Assembly: GCF_014651815.1 (NCBI RefSeq)
Contig: NZ_BMXP01000001.1
Coordinates: 710,853-774,852, forward strand
DNA length: 64,000 bases
Direction: 5' to 3'
DNA from: Alteromonas halophila
Lineage (GTDB): Bacteria > Pseudomonadota > Gammaproteobacteria > Enterobacterales > Alteromonadaceae
Positions 44,571-53,570 of the stretch are shown one piece after another; positions within the stretch are counted from its first letter, which is position 1; every line of letters begins with the position of its first letter. The translations under genes were made by a program, and so were the position numbers. Below the pieces are notes generated by a model. The model worked only from the letters and a program-made list of their open reading frames with translations. It searched no databases and was not told where the DNA came from.

Positions 44571-46234
44571 GTCAGCGGCTCATAGTGCCACTGATGCGCC
44601 TCGTAACTAACTTTGGCGCGTTCGTATTCGCGCTCTGACCGCCAGGTACGGTTGTTCAGCTTAATTGAAACACCGGAATAAAGCTTTTTATTGGCGATAA
44701 GTCCAATATCTTTCTGGTAATCCTCTTTGGCCTGCTTCATTTCGAGCATGCGCATTTCAATCCAGTTCAGCAGGGCGGTTTCATTTTTGTAAATTTCAAA
44801 TACCTCATCGACCTTGTCCTTGAGCTCTTTGGGCACCAGCTTGCTTTTGATTAAGTCCACCTTTTCCTTATGCCGGCTATTGTTATGGCGTAACTGTTTG
44901 AGCAGATCTTCAAGATTATCGCGGCGCTCCAGCAAAAGATTAAAGCCGGGGCTGAAATCGACTTTCAGGGTACTGCCTGACACAGCACCGAGTACCCCGG
45001 CGACGACTTTCGCCTGGCTGACAATATCGCAGGCGAACAGGTTACCGCGGGGGTTATCTACCTGACCCACGGTGACAGAGCCGCCACAGCGAATGCGGCT
45101 GTAAGCCAACTGACGGGAGACGGTAACGTTACCGGCGCACTGAATATCAATACCCTGACCATGCTGAACGTGAATGCTGCCAGTGGCTGACAGCTTACAG
45201 CTGAATTCGGAGGTCTGCTCGTTCACTTTGCCCATGGCCCCTTCAGTGATAATGATATCTCCGCCGGACTCGATGTGGGCTGACTCAACAAAGCCATTAA
45301 TGGTCACGTCACCTTTGGCTTTAATGACCATTTTTTCAGTCACATCACCGTTTACCAGCACCGCGCCTTCGTAGTTAACGTGGCCGGTGCCGACGTTTAC
45401 GCCGCTGCAAATAAATGTATCGTCTATGTTCATGGTCTGATTCTGGTACTTGGGCATACCGGCCAGGGAGGCGATCAGCAAGTTTTCATCTTTAGGATGG
45501 ACGGTTGTTCCTTCGCCTTTTTTGAACTCTACCCATTCACCGGCTTTGGCCGCAAGATGGTTCCCGCGAACATCAAATCCATTGCGGCCCTTAGTTGGCC
45601 TGGTGCGCCTCAGTACTTCCGCTTTGGCTTTTACACAAATGACTTCACCGAGGTTTCGCATGTCCACCCTGTCACCATTACTTGTCTGGGGCCTGAGCAC
45701 CCGTTCAAGTGCATTGGGTACAAGGGGAATAAAGCGCGATGACTTGCCGTCACGCGGGGGGAGGCCTTTAGCAATAACATCTTCAATAATACTGCCTGGC
45801 GGTGATTTCTGCGCTTCGACCAGCACGCTCTCGATGCGTTTCAGACCAACCCCTCTGACGATTTTGTTTTTCTCTGCCAGCTGACAAATGGTTTTGACGG
45901 TCGGAAACTTACCACCGAAGGGAGTGGTCAGTACCAGGCTGGCTGTCATAGCATCTTCAGGTATACGGAATTCCACTTCTGCGTTGCGGCGTTCGCCAAC
46001 CTTTTCGGTGACGTCGGTGAAGTCTTTAGTCTTAAAGTAGTGGTTGGCCTTTTCCGAGGCGCTTTTTACACTGGACTCGGAAATATAGAATTTCTTATAG
46101 GCGTTGCGCAGCTCACTTACGATTGATGCTGACTCGAGCTCCTGTTCGAATGCAGCAGGGTTAAGTGTTAACTGTATCGCGTTCTTTTTTTCATCAAAGC
46201 TGAATTCTACGCCTTTCATCACTACATCCGTCAA
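44567..46234 (-). CDS. FapA/DUF342 family protein
   Basis: 555 residues. The central region is the right-handed beta-helix typical of DUF342 (VNVGTGHVNYEGAVLVNGDV, INGFVESAHIESGGDIIIT in part, ATGSIHVQHGQGIDIQCAGN), preceded by the FapA N-terminal domain with ARGLPPRDG-like IAKGLPPRDGKSS and KGRNGFDVRGNHL. A coiled coil (about 450-520) ends it. Such proteins are common in Vibrio and Alteromonas; their role is unclear, perhaps linked to signalling or envelope function. A damaged copy of its 3' end lies at 35590-35790 across the alginate locus. The first ATG at 46234 was kept; an ATG six codons later is possible. Confidence 0.87.
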   Translation of the reverse strand: MTDVVMKGVEFSFDEKKNAIQLTLNPAAFEQELESASIVSELRNAYKKFYISESSVKSASEKANHYFKTKDFTDVTEKVGERRNAEVEFRIPEDAMTASLVLTTPFGGKFPTVKTICQLAEKNKIVRGVGLKRIESVLVEAQKSPPGSIIEDVIAKGLPPRDGKSSRFIPLVPNALERVLRPQTSNGDRVDMRNLGEVICVKAKAEVLRRTRPTKGRNGFDVRGNHLAAKAGEWVEFKKGEGTTVHPKDENLLIASLAGMPKYQNQTMNIDDTFICSGVNVGTGHVNYEGAVLVNGDVTEKMVIKAKGDVTINGFVESAHIESGGDIIITEGAMGKVNEQTSEFSCKLSATGSIHVQHGQGIDIQCAGNVTVSRQLAYSRIRCGGSVTVGQVDNPRGNLFACDIVSQAKVVAGVLGAVSGSTLKVDFSPGFNLLLERRDNLEDLLKQLRHNNSRHKEKVDLIKSKLVPKELKDKVDEVFEIYKNETALLNWIEMRMLEMKQAKEDYQKDIGLIANKKLYSGVSIKLNNRTWRSEREYERAKVSYEAHQWHYEPLT

Positions 46235-46362
46235 AACGTGAGGTTACTAAGGGTTATCGACCACCTGGCACCTTCCTTAAGGATCGGAAATCATAGTCTG
46301 TATGAACACAGATCCCAGTGCCGGTTTCACGAATCTAATGTATAGCGAAGTCTGATGGCACG

Positions 46363-47793
46363 TCAAAGGTTTTGCGCATACTGATAAAGCGCCCGTAAAA
46401 TTCCCTGCTTGTCTGCATCGTCACTGTGTTGCTGAGCAAGTTGTTCAAGGTGAAGCAGAAAGGGCTCCAGTGTCAGGGAGGCCGCCGAATCCGGATCGGT
46501 TAATCTGGCCTGACGGTGATGCTGCCAGCGCTGCATTTCGTCAGCCGTTAACGTATGGGGGTAGTTGCGGGCACGGTAACGAAACAACTGGCTGCGTAAA
46601 CGCGGGTTCTGGGTAGTATCAGCCAGCGCAGTCAGGGCTTCTGGCTGGGCTTCAATCACATTGTCACACCAGCGCCGCTCATCATTACCCAGAAAGCCGC
46701 CGCTGTAGAGCGCATGATCCACGTCTTCTTCGCCAAGATCGGGTTGTTGCTGGTAAACCTCGATCAGCTTGTCGGCCAGACCGCCATGCTGGCTCAGGCG
46801 GGCAAAGGTATCCAGGCAGGCCTCACGGTCCAGGCCCAGCCGTTTGGCATTCTCCGGTGTCATGGCTTTGGCACTGGTAATAAATGGCGAACGATTAATA
46901 TGAATAAGTTTCAGGCCCGGGCGTTGCTGTTCATTATCCAGCGCCTCTTTTGGTGCATACAGACGTGCGCGAATGGTGTCTGCGTCTTCATCCATCAGGG
47001 TTTCCGGTGCATGACCAAGATCAACGGCAATGACTGCGTTGGGATTGCCAGGATGCATGGCGACCGGCATGATCCAGGTGCAGCAGCCCTGCGCCGCCGG
47101 CAACTTTGAGGACACATGTAACAGCACCGAGGGCTTCGTCAGATCGATGTATTTAAGTACATTCCGTTTGGCACGCAGCGAAAAAGCATACTCGAATAAT
47201 TTGGGCTGGTGCTCTTTTATCAGCCTGGCCAGTGCAATGGTGGCACGTACATCTGATAACGCATCATGGGCATCGCCGTGCTCAATATTGTTGGCTGCCG
47301 TCAGGTGCTCCAGTTTAAAGCTGGGGCTGCCGTCATCCCGCAATGGCCATTCTATGCCGTCTGGCCGCAGTGCATAGCAGGCGCGCGCAAGATCAATAAT
47401 ATCCCAGCGGGCATTACCGTTACGCCACTCTCTGGCATACGGGTCGTAAAAATTGCGGTGAAACAGGTGACGCGTGACTTCATCGTCAAAGCGGATACTA
47501 TTGTAGCCTGCCACACAGGTATTTTGCGTGGCCATTTCACTATGGATCTGGCGCGCAAATTCGGCCTCAATCATACCGTCGCGCAGGGTCTGCTGGGGGG
47601 TAATCCCCGTAATCAGACATGCCTGAGGATGGGGCAGGTAGTCGTTGGCAATCTGACTCATTATATTGATGGGTTTGCCCACTTCCTCTAAGTCCATAGT
47701 GGTGCGAATGGCAGCAAACTGGCAGGGCAGGTCCTTTTTGGGACTAGTGCCAAACGTTTCATAATCGTGCCAGAGAAATGTGGGTTCCTGCAT
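46363..47793 (-). CDS. sbcB: Exodeoxyribonuclease I
   Basis: 476 residues from the ATG at 47793 (MQEPTFLWHDYETFG), against 475 in E. coli. It degrades single-stranded DNA 3'-5' in recombination and mismatch repair. HDYETFGTSP carries the DxE metal motif, CVAGYNSIRFDDEVTRHLF the second Asp, and HGDAHDALSDVRATIALARL the HxxxxD exonuclease motif. An SH3-like and a helical C-terminal domain follow. Single gene; the upstream 210 bases hold its promoter and that of the isoaspartyl peptidase. Confidence 0.96.
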   Translation of the reverse strand: MQEPTFLWHDYETFGTSPKKDLPCQFAAIRTTMDLEEVGKPINIMSQIANDYLPHPQACLITGITPQQTLRDGMIEAEFARQIHSEMATQNTCVAGYNSIRFDDEVTRHLFHRNFYDPYAREWRNGNARWDIIDLARACYALRPDGIEWPLRDDGSPSFKLEHLTAANNIEHGDAHDALSDVRATIALARLIKEHQPKLFEYAFSLRAKRNVLKYIDLTKPSVLLHVSSKLPAAQGCCTWIMPVAMHPGNPNAVIAVDLGHAPETLMDEDADTIRARLYAPKEALDNEQQRPGLKLIHINRSPFITSAKAMTPENAKRLGLDREACLDTFARLSQHGGLADKLIEVYQQQPDLGEEDVDHALYSGGFLGNDERRWCDNVIEAQPEALTALADTTQNPRLRSQLFRYRARNYPHTLTADEMQRWQHHRQARLTDPDSAASLTLEPFLLHLEQLAQQHSDDADKQGILRALYQYAQNL

Positions 47794-48003
47794 TATCGTT
47801 CCATTACCGTCTGCTGCGCGCATGAAAGTCACCGCGCATTGCCTAAAGTGGGAATGCGCGAGTGTACACGCTAGCAGTAGTGAACGCCAACAACGCACAA
47901 CAGTGCTATTTACCTTGTAAAGGTCACATTCAGACGAATAGGTATCGCCTTGTGGGTAAAAACCGATAGGATAACGCTACAACAATGAATAAGGATAGAC
48001 ACT

Positions 48004-49032
48004 ATGTACCGACGACTGCTTACTTCACTCATTGCCTGCACATTCTGCTTCGGCGCTTTTGCTCACGGTGATCATGACCATCCGGTCGCGATTGCCATTC
48101 ATGGGGGCGCGGGCACAATACTTAAAGAGAATATGACGCCCGAACAGGAGCGTGCTTACCTAAGCAAGCTCGAAGAAGCTATTTCCCATGGTTATGCCCT
48201 ATTGAAGCAGGGCGAGTCAGGCGAGCAGGCGGTCGTCGAAACCATTCAGATCCTCGAGAATTCACCGCTGTTTAATGCCGGAATTGGTGCCGTGTATACG
48301 TTTGATGGTGAACATGAGCTGGATGCGTCGCTGATGCACGGTGGCTCCAAAAACGCCGGCGCGGTGGCTGGTGTTAAAACCATTCGCAGCCCAATCGAAG
48401 CGGCCAGGCTGGTCATGGAACAATCGCCGCACGTGATGCTTTCAGGAAAAGGCGCAGAAACGTATGCGGCAGAGCATGGCCTGGAGCAGGTCGATAACAC
48501 CATTTTTGACACAAAATTTCGTAAAAAAGCCCTGGATAAAGCCAAAGCACGCATGGAAAGTGCAGGCCTGACCGAAGGCGGACAGCAGGGCAATGAACGG
48601 TTTGGCACGGTCGGTGCGGTTGTGCTGGACAGCCACGGCAATATTGTTGCTGGTACCTCGACCGGCGGTATGACGGCCAAACGCTATGGGCGTATCGGTG
48701 ACTCACCCGTGATCGGCGCGGGAACCTTTGCTGATAACGACAGTTGTGCGGTGTCTGCCACCGGCCATGGCGAGTATTTTATCCGTTATAACGTTGCCGC
48801 AGATATCTGTGCGCGTATGAAGTACCTGGGCGATCCATTACAAAAGGCCGCGGATGCCGTGATTAATGGTGTTTTGGTGGAAGCCGGCGGTGACGGTGGT
48901 GTGATTGCCATTGATGGCGACGGGAATATCGCAACGGTGTTTAATTCTCCCGGCATGTATCGGGCCAAAATTGACACGAATGGTGATCTGTCAGTGGGCA
49001 TTTATCAGTCGTGGAGTAAAGCGGCGCAGTAA
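48004..49032 (+). CDS. Exported isoaspartyl peptidase/L-asparaginase
   Basis: 342 residues with signal peptide (LLTSLIACTFCFGAFA, then HG). IAIHGGAGTI is the Ntn-hydrolase family start and ERFGTVGAVVLDSHGNI contains the autocleavage site before Thr202, the nucleophile. GTSTGGMTAKRYGRIGDSPVIGAG completes the active site (in parts GTSTGGMTAKR and GDSPVIGAG). It would remove isoaspartyl dipeptides or asparagine in the periplasm. The HGDHDH stretch after the signal peptide is His/Asp-rich and may bind metal. Confidence 0.93.
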   Translation: MYRRLLTSLIACTFCFGAFAHGDHDHPVAIAIHGGAGTILKENMTPEQERAYLSKLEEAISHGYALLKQGESGEQAVVETIQILENSPLFNAGIGAVYTFDGEHELDASLMHGGSKNAGAVAGVKTIRSPIEAARLVMEQSPHVMLSGKGAETYAAEHGLEQVDNTIFDTKFRKKALDKAKARMESAGLTEGGQQGNERFGTVGAVVLDSHGNIVAGTSTGGMTAKRYGRIGDSPVIGAGTFADNDSCAVSATGHGEYFIRYNVAADICARMKYLGDPLQKAADAVINGVLVEAGGDGGVIAIDGDGNIATVFNSPGMYRAKIDTNGDLSVGIYQSWSKAAQ

Positions 49033-49201
49033 GTAGTGATAAGTCGCTGACGTTGGGTACCGCGCTGATGGCCGCGTGGTGCCCGGTTTCGTGCATGAGG
49101 CAGACTAAGATTTGCTGTATTTTATAATTAACAATACTAACAGGCATAAGAATTACATTGGCAACCAGAGACGGAGCTTAATATCCTCATGGTAGACCAA
49201 A
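49033..49201. other. Intergenic DNA without recognised gene
   Basis: No supported gene or strong hairpin. It is the first part of the 533-base gap between the isoaspartyl peptidase gene and the MBL-rhodanese gene; the second part includes a probable gene remnant. Confidence 0.35.
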
Positions 49202-49414
49202 CTACACCATGCAATGCCAGGGCTGGCGGCAAGGTAAAGAAAGACGATCCATCGTTGCGCTTATTGCTGTTTGCACCAGATTAGTCTGTGTTTTTTCAAT
49301 TTCCTGTTGATAAGGCTCAAACAACTCTGCGTTAAACGGGCCAATAGCATCGAAAGTAATCAGGCCGTCTTATTCAGGCGGCGAAAACACGCCATGTTCC
49401 CGGAATTCTGCCAT
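49202..49414 (-). pseudogene. Probable remnant of a small gene with internal stop
   Basis: From ATG (49414) the minus strand reads MAEFREHGVFSPPE, TAA, DGLITFDAIGPFNAELFEPY and QQEIEKTQTNLVQTA before losing coherence and stopping at 49202. EHGVF followed by an IGPFNAELFEPY segment resembles a group of short uncharacterised proteins in Alteromonadales with a HGxY...GP(W/F)N pattern. The internal stop and the lost 3' part mark it as dead, or as a chance frame; family recall is from memory. Confidence 0.4.
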
Positions 49415-49565
49415 GACCACGTGTGTACCTGCAGATAATCTTTCTGGTCAGTGGCGTATTTTTCGGAGGTAGAAGAAAAACGCATACGTAATTTCTACGG
49501 GTTAGTGATCTTAATTATATTAGGCTTAGTTTATATGTGGAGATAAGCACCAACCGGAAAAAAGC

Positions 49566-50945
49566 ATGTTTGTTGAAACAATAAAGACCCCCGGTATCGC
49601 GCATTTGTCGTATATCATCGGCAACGATGGTGAGGCCTGTGTAATTGATCCTCAATTAGACACAGACACTTACTTGAAGTTGGCAAATCAACATGGCTGC
49701 CGAATTACAACGGTCATTGAAACCCACCGTAATGAAGACTTTATTTCAGGCGCGAAGGCGCTCGGTCAGCGCACTCAGGCAAATATCTATCACGGACCCA
49801 ATGCAGATGAACCGGTTTCCTATGCGCAGACCATCACTGAAGGCGAGCAGCTCAGCGTAGGCGCCTGGTGTCTTGAAGTTATAGAAACGCCCGGTCACAC
49901 CAAAGACAGTATTTGTGTCACTGCGACCGATACTAACGCGTCAGACGAGGTCATTGGCGTATTTACCGGTGATACCCTGTTTGTGTCTGATGTGGGGCGA
50001 ACAGACTTTTACCCCGATGAAAAAGAAGCAATGGCCGCCAGCCTTTATCAAAGTTTAGGGAAGCTGAGTGCGCTGGGCGAGCAGGTCATCGTTTACCCGG
50101 CACATGGGGCAGGCTCAGTGTGCGGCGGTGGTATGGCCGATCGTGAATTTACCACGATTGGCATCGAGCAGCGCAGCAACCCCATGCTGCGGATCGCTGA
50201 TGAAGCGGCGTTTGTGGCGAAGAAAGTTAGTGAGTATCATTATATCGCGCCTTATTTCAGTAGAATGGAAGCGGCTAACGTTTCCGGTGTGGCAGAGGCT
50301 ATGCCAGCGCAGCTTTGTGCGCCCCTGCTTGCCGATGAGCAGACGCAGTGGCTCGATACCAAAAAGCGGCCGGGCATGCTCATTGATGTGCGCAGCCACG
50401 CTGCCTTCAGGGAACAGCATATTGCCGGCAGTATAAATTTGCCCGGTGACTTGCTGAGTGCCTACGGCGGCTGGTTATTGGACGATGATACGCCACTGGC
50501 ATTGGTGGCAGACCATGCTGCGCAGGCGAATGAGGCAGCCAGGCAGCTATGGCGCATGGGCGTCACGCAGGTGGCGGGTTATGTAAGCACAATACCAGCG
50601 GCACTTACGGAACAACACAAAAGGGCGCAGTCTGTGGCTACCGTTACTGCAGATACAATCAGTAACAGGCTTAGCAACCCGGCTAAGCAATGGGTACTGC
50701 TGGATGTGAGAAAGCGTGACGAAGTGGTCTCGACACCGTTCCCTGGAGCGTTGCATACTTTTCTTGGTCACCTTAAAGACTATGCAGCGAAAACCCATGC
50801 CGACACACACTATACTTGTATGTGTGGCAGTGGTGCGAGAGCCACTGTCGCGGCAAGTTATCTGCAAATGCTGGGGTGCAATAACGTCGACGTATTTGAA
50901 GGGTCGCTGGACGCCTGGCAGCAAGCCAGTCACGAGGTGTCGTAG
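49566..50945 (+). CDS. MBL-fold hydrolase with two rhodanese domains
   Basis: 459 residues. The metallo-beta-lactamase domain (about 1-225) is of the persulfide dioxygenase/ETHE1 type: TPGHTKDS (His111), GDTLFVSDVGRTDF (Asp136) and YPAHGAGSVCGGG. The usual HxHxDH reads H54-R-N-E-D-F, so the second metal site is lost while the three mononuclear iron ligands remain. Rhodanese 1 (about 260-350) lacks the catalytic Cys; rhodanese 2 (about 365-459) keeps it in YTCMCGSGARAT. The protein probably oxidises or transfers persulfide sulfur. It stands alone, beside pseudogenes. Confidence 0.88.
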   Translation: MFVETIKTPGIAHLSYIIGNDGEACVIDPQLDTDTYLKLANQHGCRITTVIETHRNEDFISGAKALGQRTQANIYHGPNADEPVSYAQTITEGEQLSVGAWCLEVIETPGHTKDSICVTATDTNASDEVIGVFTGDTLFVSDVGRTDFYPDEKEAMAASLYQSLGKLSALGEQVIVYPAHGAGSVCGGGMADREFTTIGIEQRSNPMLRIADEAAFVAKKVSEYHYIAPYFSRMEAANVSGVAEAMPAQLCAPLLADEQTQWLDTKKRPGMLIDVRSHAAFREQHIAGSINLPGDLLSAYGGWLLDDDTPLALVADHAAQANEAARQLWRMGVTQVAGYVSTIPAALTEQHKRAQSVATVTADTISNRLSNPAKQWVLLDVRKRDEVVSTPFPGALHTFLGHLKDYAAKTHADTHYTCMCGSGARATVAASYLQMLGCNNVDVFEGSLDAWQQASHEVS

Positions 50946-50989
50946 CGGGCACCGACACGGTGCCCTGCAGACTGACTGGGCTAATTCTC

Positions 50990-51280
50990 CTAGATAGCGT
51001 TAAGTAGTTCTGACTGGTCAATAATAGGGTTACGAATTCCTTAGCAACTCTGCGCGGCGTCATTGCAATACCGCTCGTAGGCACTCACCGGGTCATTGGC
51101 ATGCCATTGTAATAAAAGTGCTAGATGTCAGGGCTCGAATACCTTCTCAGCGCTGCTATCAAAGACCGCATCGCCACATGAGGACTGGTTTTCCAGCGGC
51201 GAATGACACTCTCATAGCGAGTAGTCATGTTGAAATAGGCGCGAGCCAGATCGCCTTTAAACTCATCGGTGCTCTCAGGA
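50990..51280 (-). pseudogene. Broken endonuclease I (EndA-family secreted DNase) gene
   Basis: The minus strand encodes STDEFKGDLARAYFNMTTRY, then after a frameshift GDAVFDSSAEKVFEP, a stop in place of Trp, HLALLLQWHANDPVSAYERY, CNDAAQSC, a stop, and GIRNPIIDQSELLNAI to a final TAG at 50992-50990. This closely follows the C-terminal half of endonuclease I family proteins (GDxARAYFYM, LLxWHxxDPVS, QGNRNPFIDxPE). One frameshift, at least two nonsense changes and loss of the 5' half show that it is not functional. Confidence 0.85.
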
Positions 51281-51501
51281 TATTAAATAATTATAAAAAA
51301 GCGCTAAAAAAATAGCCGATTAGCCAATCAGCATCTAGGCTTGAAGAGAAGTCTCTTCAGCGGCTTCAACGCGCTAGGTTAGAGCCCTCAGGTACCTATG
51401 TCATCGTGCGGCAGAGACCTGTGTACACAGGCTGCTAACCAAACACGGTTCGGATAACAACAATGCAGGTCACGATGGTGCATTTGCAGGGGAGAAATAC
51501 A
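51281..51501. promoter_or_regulatory. Leader of the CBS gene with perfect inverted repeat
   Basis: TGAAGAGA (51342-51349) and TCTCTTCA (51352-51359) form a perfect 8-bp inverted repeat with a 2-base spacer, about 145 bases before the CBS gene. It could be an operator; the spacer is too short for a stable RNA hairpin. GGGAGA near 51491 is the ribosome site. Confidence 0.35.
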
Positions 51502-51924
51502 ATGGAATCACTTCAGGTTAGCGACTATATGAACACGCACCCGGTGAAGCTGGGGCTGAAAATGCCTGTTGCTGAAGCCGTAGAGTGGCTGCTGGCCAGT
51601 GGCCAGACTGGCGGGCCAGTCGTGGATGAGAAAGGCAAGGTCGTGGGCTTTTTGTCTGAACAGGACTGCATCTCGCAAATGATAGAATCGAGCTACTACC
51701 GCGAGCAGGTCTGCCGGGTGGCAGATATTATGCGCACACCCGCACTCACCGTTAAGCCCTATATGTCGGTACTTGAGCTGGCGCAATTGCTGCTGCGTGA
51801 AAAGCCTCGGATTTACCCAGTAGTGGATGATGATGGTGTGTTGTGTGGCTCGATAAACCGGACCAATATTTTAAAGGCGATTGATGTGCAACTACGCTCA
51901 GGCTACCGCAAAGTAGCCAGCTAG
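51502..51924 (+). CDS. CBS-domain pair protein
   Basis: 140 residues from the ATG at 51502. Two CBS domains: DYMNTHPVKLGLKMPVAEAVEW with GGPVVDEKGKVVGFLSEQDC, then DIMRTPALTVKPYMSVLELAQLL with IYPVVDDDGVLCGSINRTNIL (each quoted in part). Stand-alone CBS pairs bind adenosine nucleotides and act as energy or ion sensors. Its NhaC-type neighbour 180 bases downstream might be its partner, but that is speculation. Between them GGGCCTG/CAGGCCC (51949-51973) may be a weak terminator. Confidence 0.9.
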   Translation: MESLQVSDYMNTHPVKLGLKMPVAEAVEWLLASGQTGGPVVDEKGKVVGFLSEQDCISQMIESSYYREQVCRVADIMRTPALTVKPYMSVLELAQLLLREKPRIYPVVDDDGVLCGSINRTNILKAIDVQLRSGYRKVAS

Positions 51925-52103
51925 CGTAGCACCAAATGTAGACACGTTGGGCCTGGGAAAGTGCAACAGGCCCTTGCCGTGAGAGTGCTGCTTTTCCACT
52001 TTGGGCTGGTGAAAACAATTTCGGCATATCTTGTCACTTTTTGGACTTGAAAGTCGCGCCAATCCACTTATGCTATCGCGTTTTTTAAACTGAGGCGGCG
52101 CGC

Positions 52104-53432
52104 GTGACATCCCATTCTATTCCTAATCCGTTCGGTCTGTTGCCTATTCTGGTCTTCGTTGTGCTGGTGGTTGGTACCGGTATTCTCACCGGTGATATGA
52201 CGGCTATGCCTATTCTGGTGGCGTTTTTCATCAGTGCGGGCGTGGCTTTGTTTATCAACCCGAAGCGTCAGCATCAAAGCGTGGCACAGAAACTTCAGGT
52301 GTTTTGTAAAGGGGCAGGTGACAGCAACATTATTCTGCTGGTACTGATTTTTTTGCTGGCTGGCGCGTTTTATGCCTTAAGCATTGATATTGGAGCCCGG
52401 GATGCCACGGTCAGTCTGGCACTCACGCTGTTACCGGATACGCTGATTCTGCCTGGGCTGTTTCTTATCTGCTGCTTTATCTCCTTCGCCATGGGGACTT
52501 CAATGGGCACCATCACGGCATTGTCGCCGGTTGGCGCAGGCCTGGCGAGCAGTCTTGGGCTGCCTGTGGAAATGGTGCTGGGCATTGTGGTGGGCGGCGC
52601 CATGTTTGGAGACAATCTGTCTTTTGTGTCAGACACCACCATTGCGGCGACCCGCAGTCAGGGCGTGAACCTGAAAGATAAGTTCCGTGCCAATCTTATC
52701 GTGGCAGTGCCGGCGTGCGTTGTCACGCTGGCACTGATTTTACTGATTGATGTGAACCCGGCGGATGTGCCTGGCACAGGCGAAACCGACTACTGGCGGA
52801 TCCTGCCGTATTTATTAATTATTGCGGCAGCGCTTGGCGGGTTGAATGTCATTGGTGTGCTGGCTGTGGGGATTATCAGCGCGGCGCTCATTGGGCTGGC
52901 ACAGGCACAGTTCGATGTCGTTGCGATGCTGGGCGTGGTGCAAAAAGGCATGGGCTGGATGCAGGATCTGGCCATGATTGCCCTGACCATTGGTGGCATA
53001 GTGGCGCTGATGCATACTAACGGTGGCATTACCTGGCTGATTGAGATTCTGACCCGGCGCGTAAAAGGCAAAAAAGGCGCCGAACTGTCGGTCGCCTCGC
53101 TGGTGAGTTTTCTGGATCTCACCACGGCAAATAATACGATAGCCATTGTTACTGCCGGGCCGATTACACGCGAGCTTAGTGCTCAGTATGGTGTTGATCC
53201 TCGCCGTACCGCCAGTTTGCTGGATATCTTCTCGTGCGGCTTTCAGGGGCTGGTTCCCTATGGCGCACAGTTATTAAGTGCTGCCGCTGTAGTGGGGATT
53301 TCGCCGCTGGCGATCACGCCGTACTGCTGGTACCCCATGCTGATACTGCTATTTGGTCTGCTGTCTGTTGCCAGCGGATTGCCCAGATTCACACACCCAC
53401 ACACCGATCCCCTCGCTCAAGCACCTCGTTAA
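52104..53432 (+). CDS. NhaC-family Na+/H+ antiporter
   Basis: 442 residues from GTG at 52104, preceded by GAGGCGG. About 11-12 membrane helices, including LLPILVFVVLVVGTGILTG and VVGGAMFGDNLSFVSDTTIAAT, the conserved NhaC segment with GDN and SDTT. TTANNTIAIVTAGPITREL is a second conserved stretch. Family members swap Na+ (or amino acids such as malate-lactate or lysine-type substrates in subgroups) for protons. Marine habitat makes Na+ export likely; the exact substrate is not visible. Confidence 0.88.
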   Translation: MTSHSIPNPFGLLPILVFVVLVVGTGILTGDMTAMPILVAFFISAGVALFINPKRQHQSVAQKLQVFCKGAGDSNIILLVLIFLLAGAFYALSIDIGARDATVSLALTLLPDTLILPGLFLICCFISFAMGTSMGTITALSPVGAGLASSLGLPVEMVLGIVVGGAMFGDNLSFVSDTTIAATRSQGVNLKDKFRANLIVAVPACVVTLALILLIDVNPADVPGTGETDYWRILPYLLIIAAALGGLNVIGVLAVGIISAALIGLAQAQFDVVAMLGVVQKGMGWMQDLAMIALTIGGIVALMHTNGGITWLIEILTRRVKGKKGAELSVASLVSFLDLTTANNTIAIVTAGPITRELSAQYGVDPRRTASLLDIFSCGFQGLVPYGAQLLSAAAVVGISPLAITPYCWYPMLILLFGLLSVASGLPRFTHPHTDPLAQAPR

Positions 53433-53570
53433 GTGGCCTGGGTGCGGCGTGCTGCCGCCGGGCCTGTTATTTGCGCACAGCGTATTTAATTGGGATAAAG
53501 GGGAAGAGTGGATCTCGCGCGCGACATCTTCTAGGATCGTCGCCCTTGTACTGATTAAGAGGAATTACTG

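Noticed and set aside
51118..51315. 65-codon plus-strand reading frame
   Set aside because: It is antisense to the recognisable endonuclease I remnant, which explains the sequence better.
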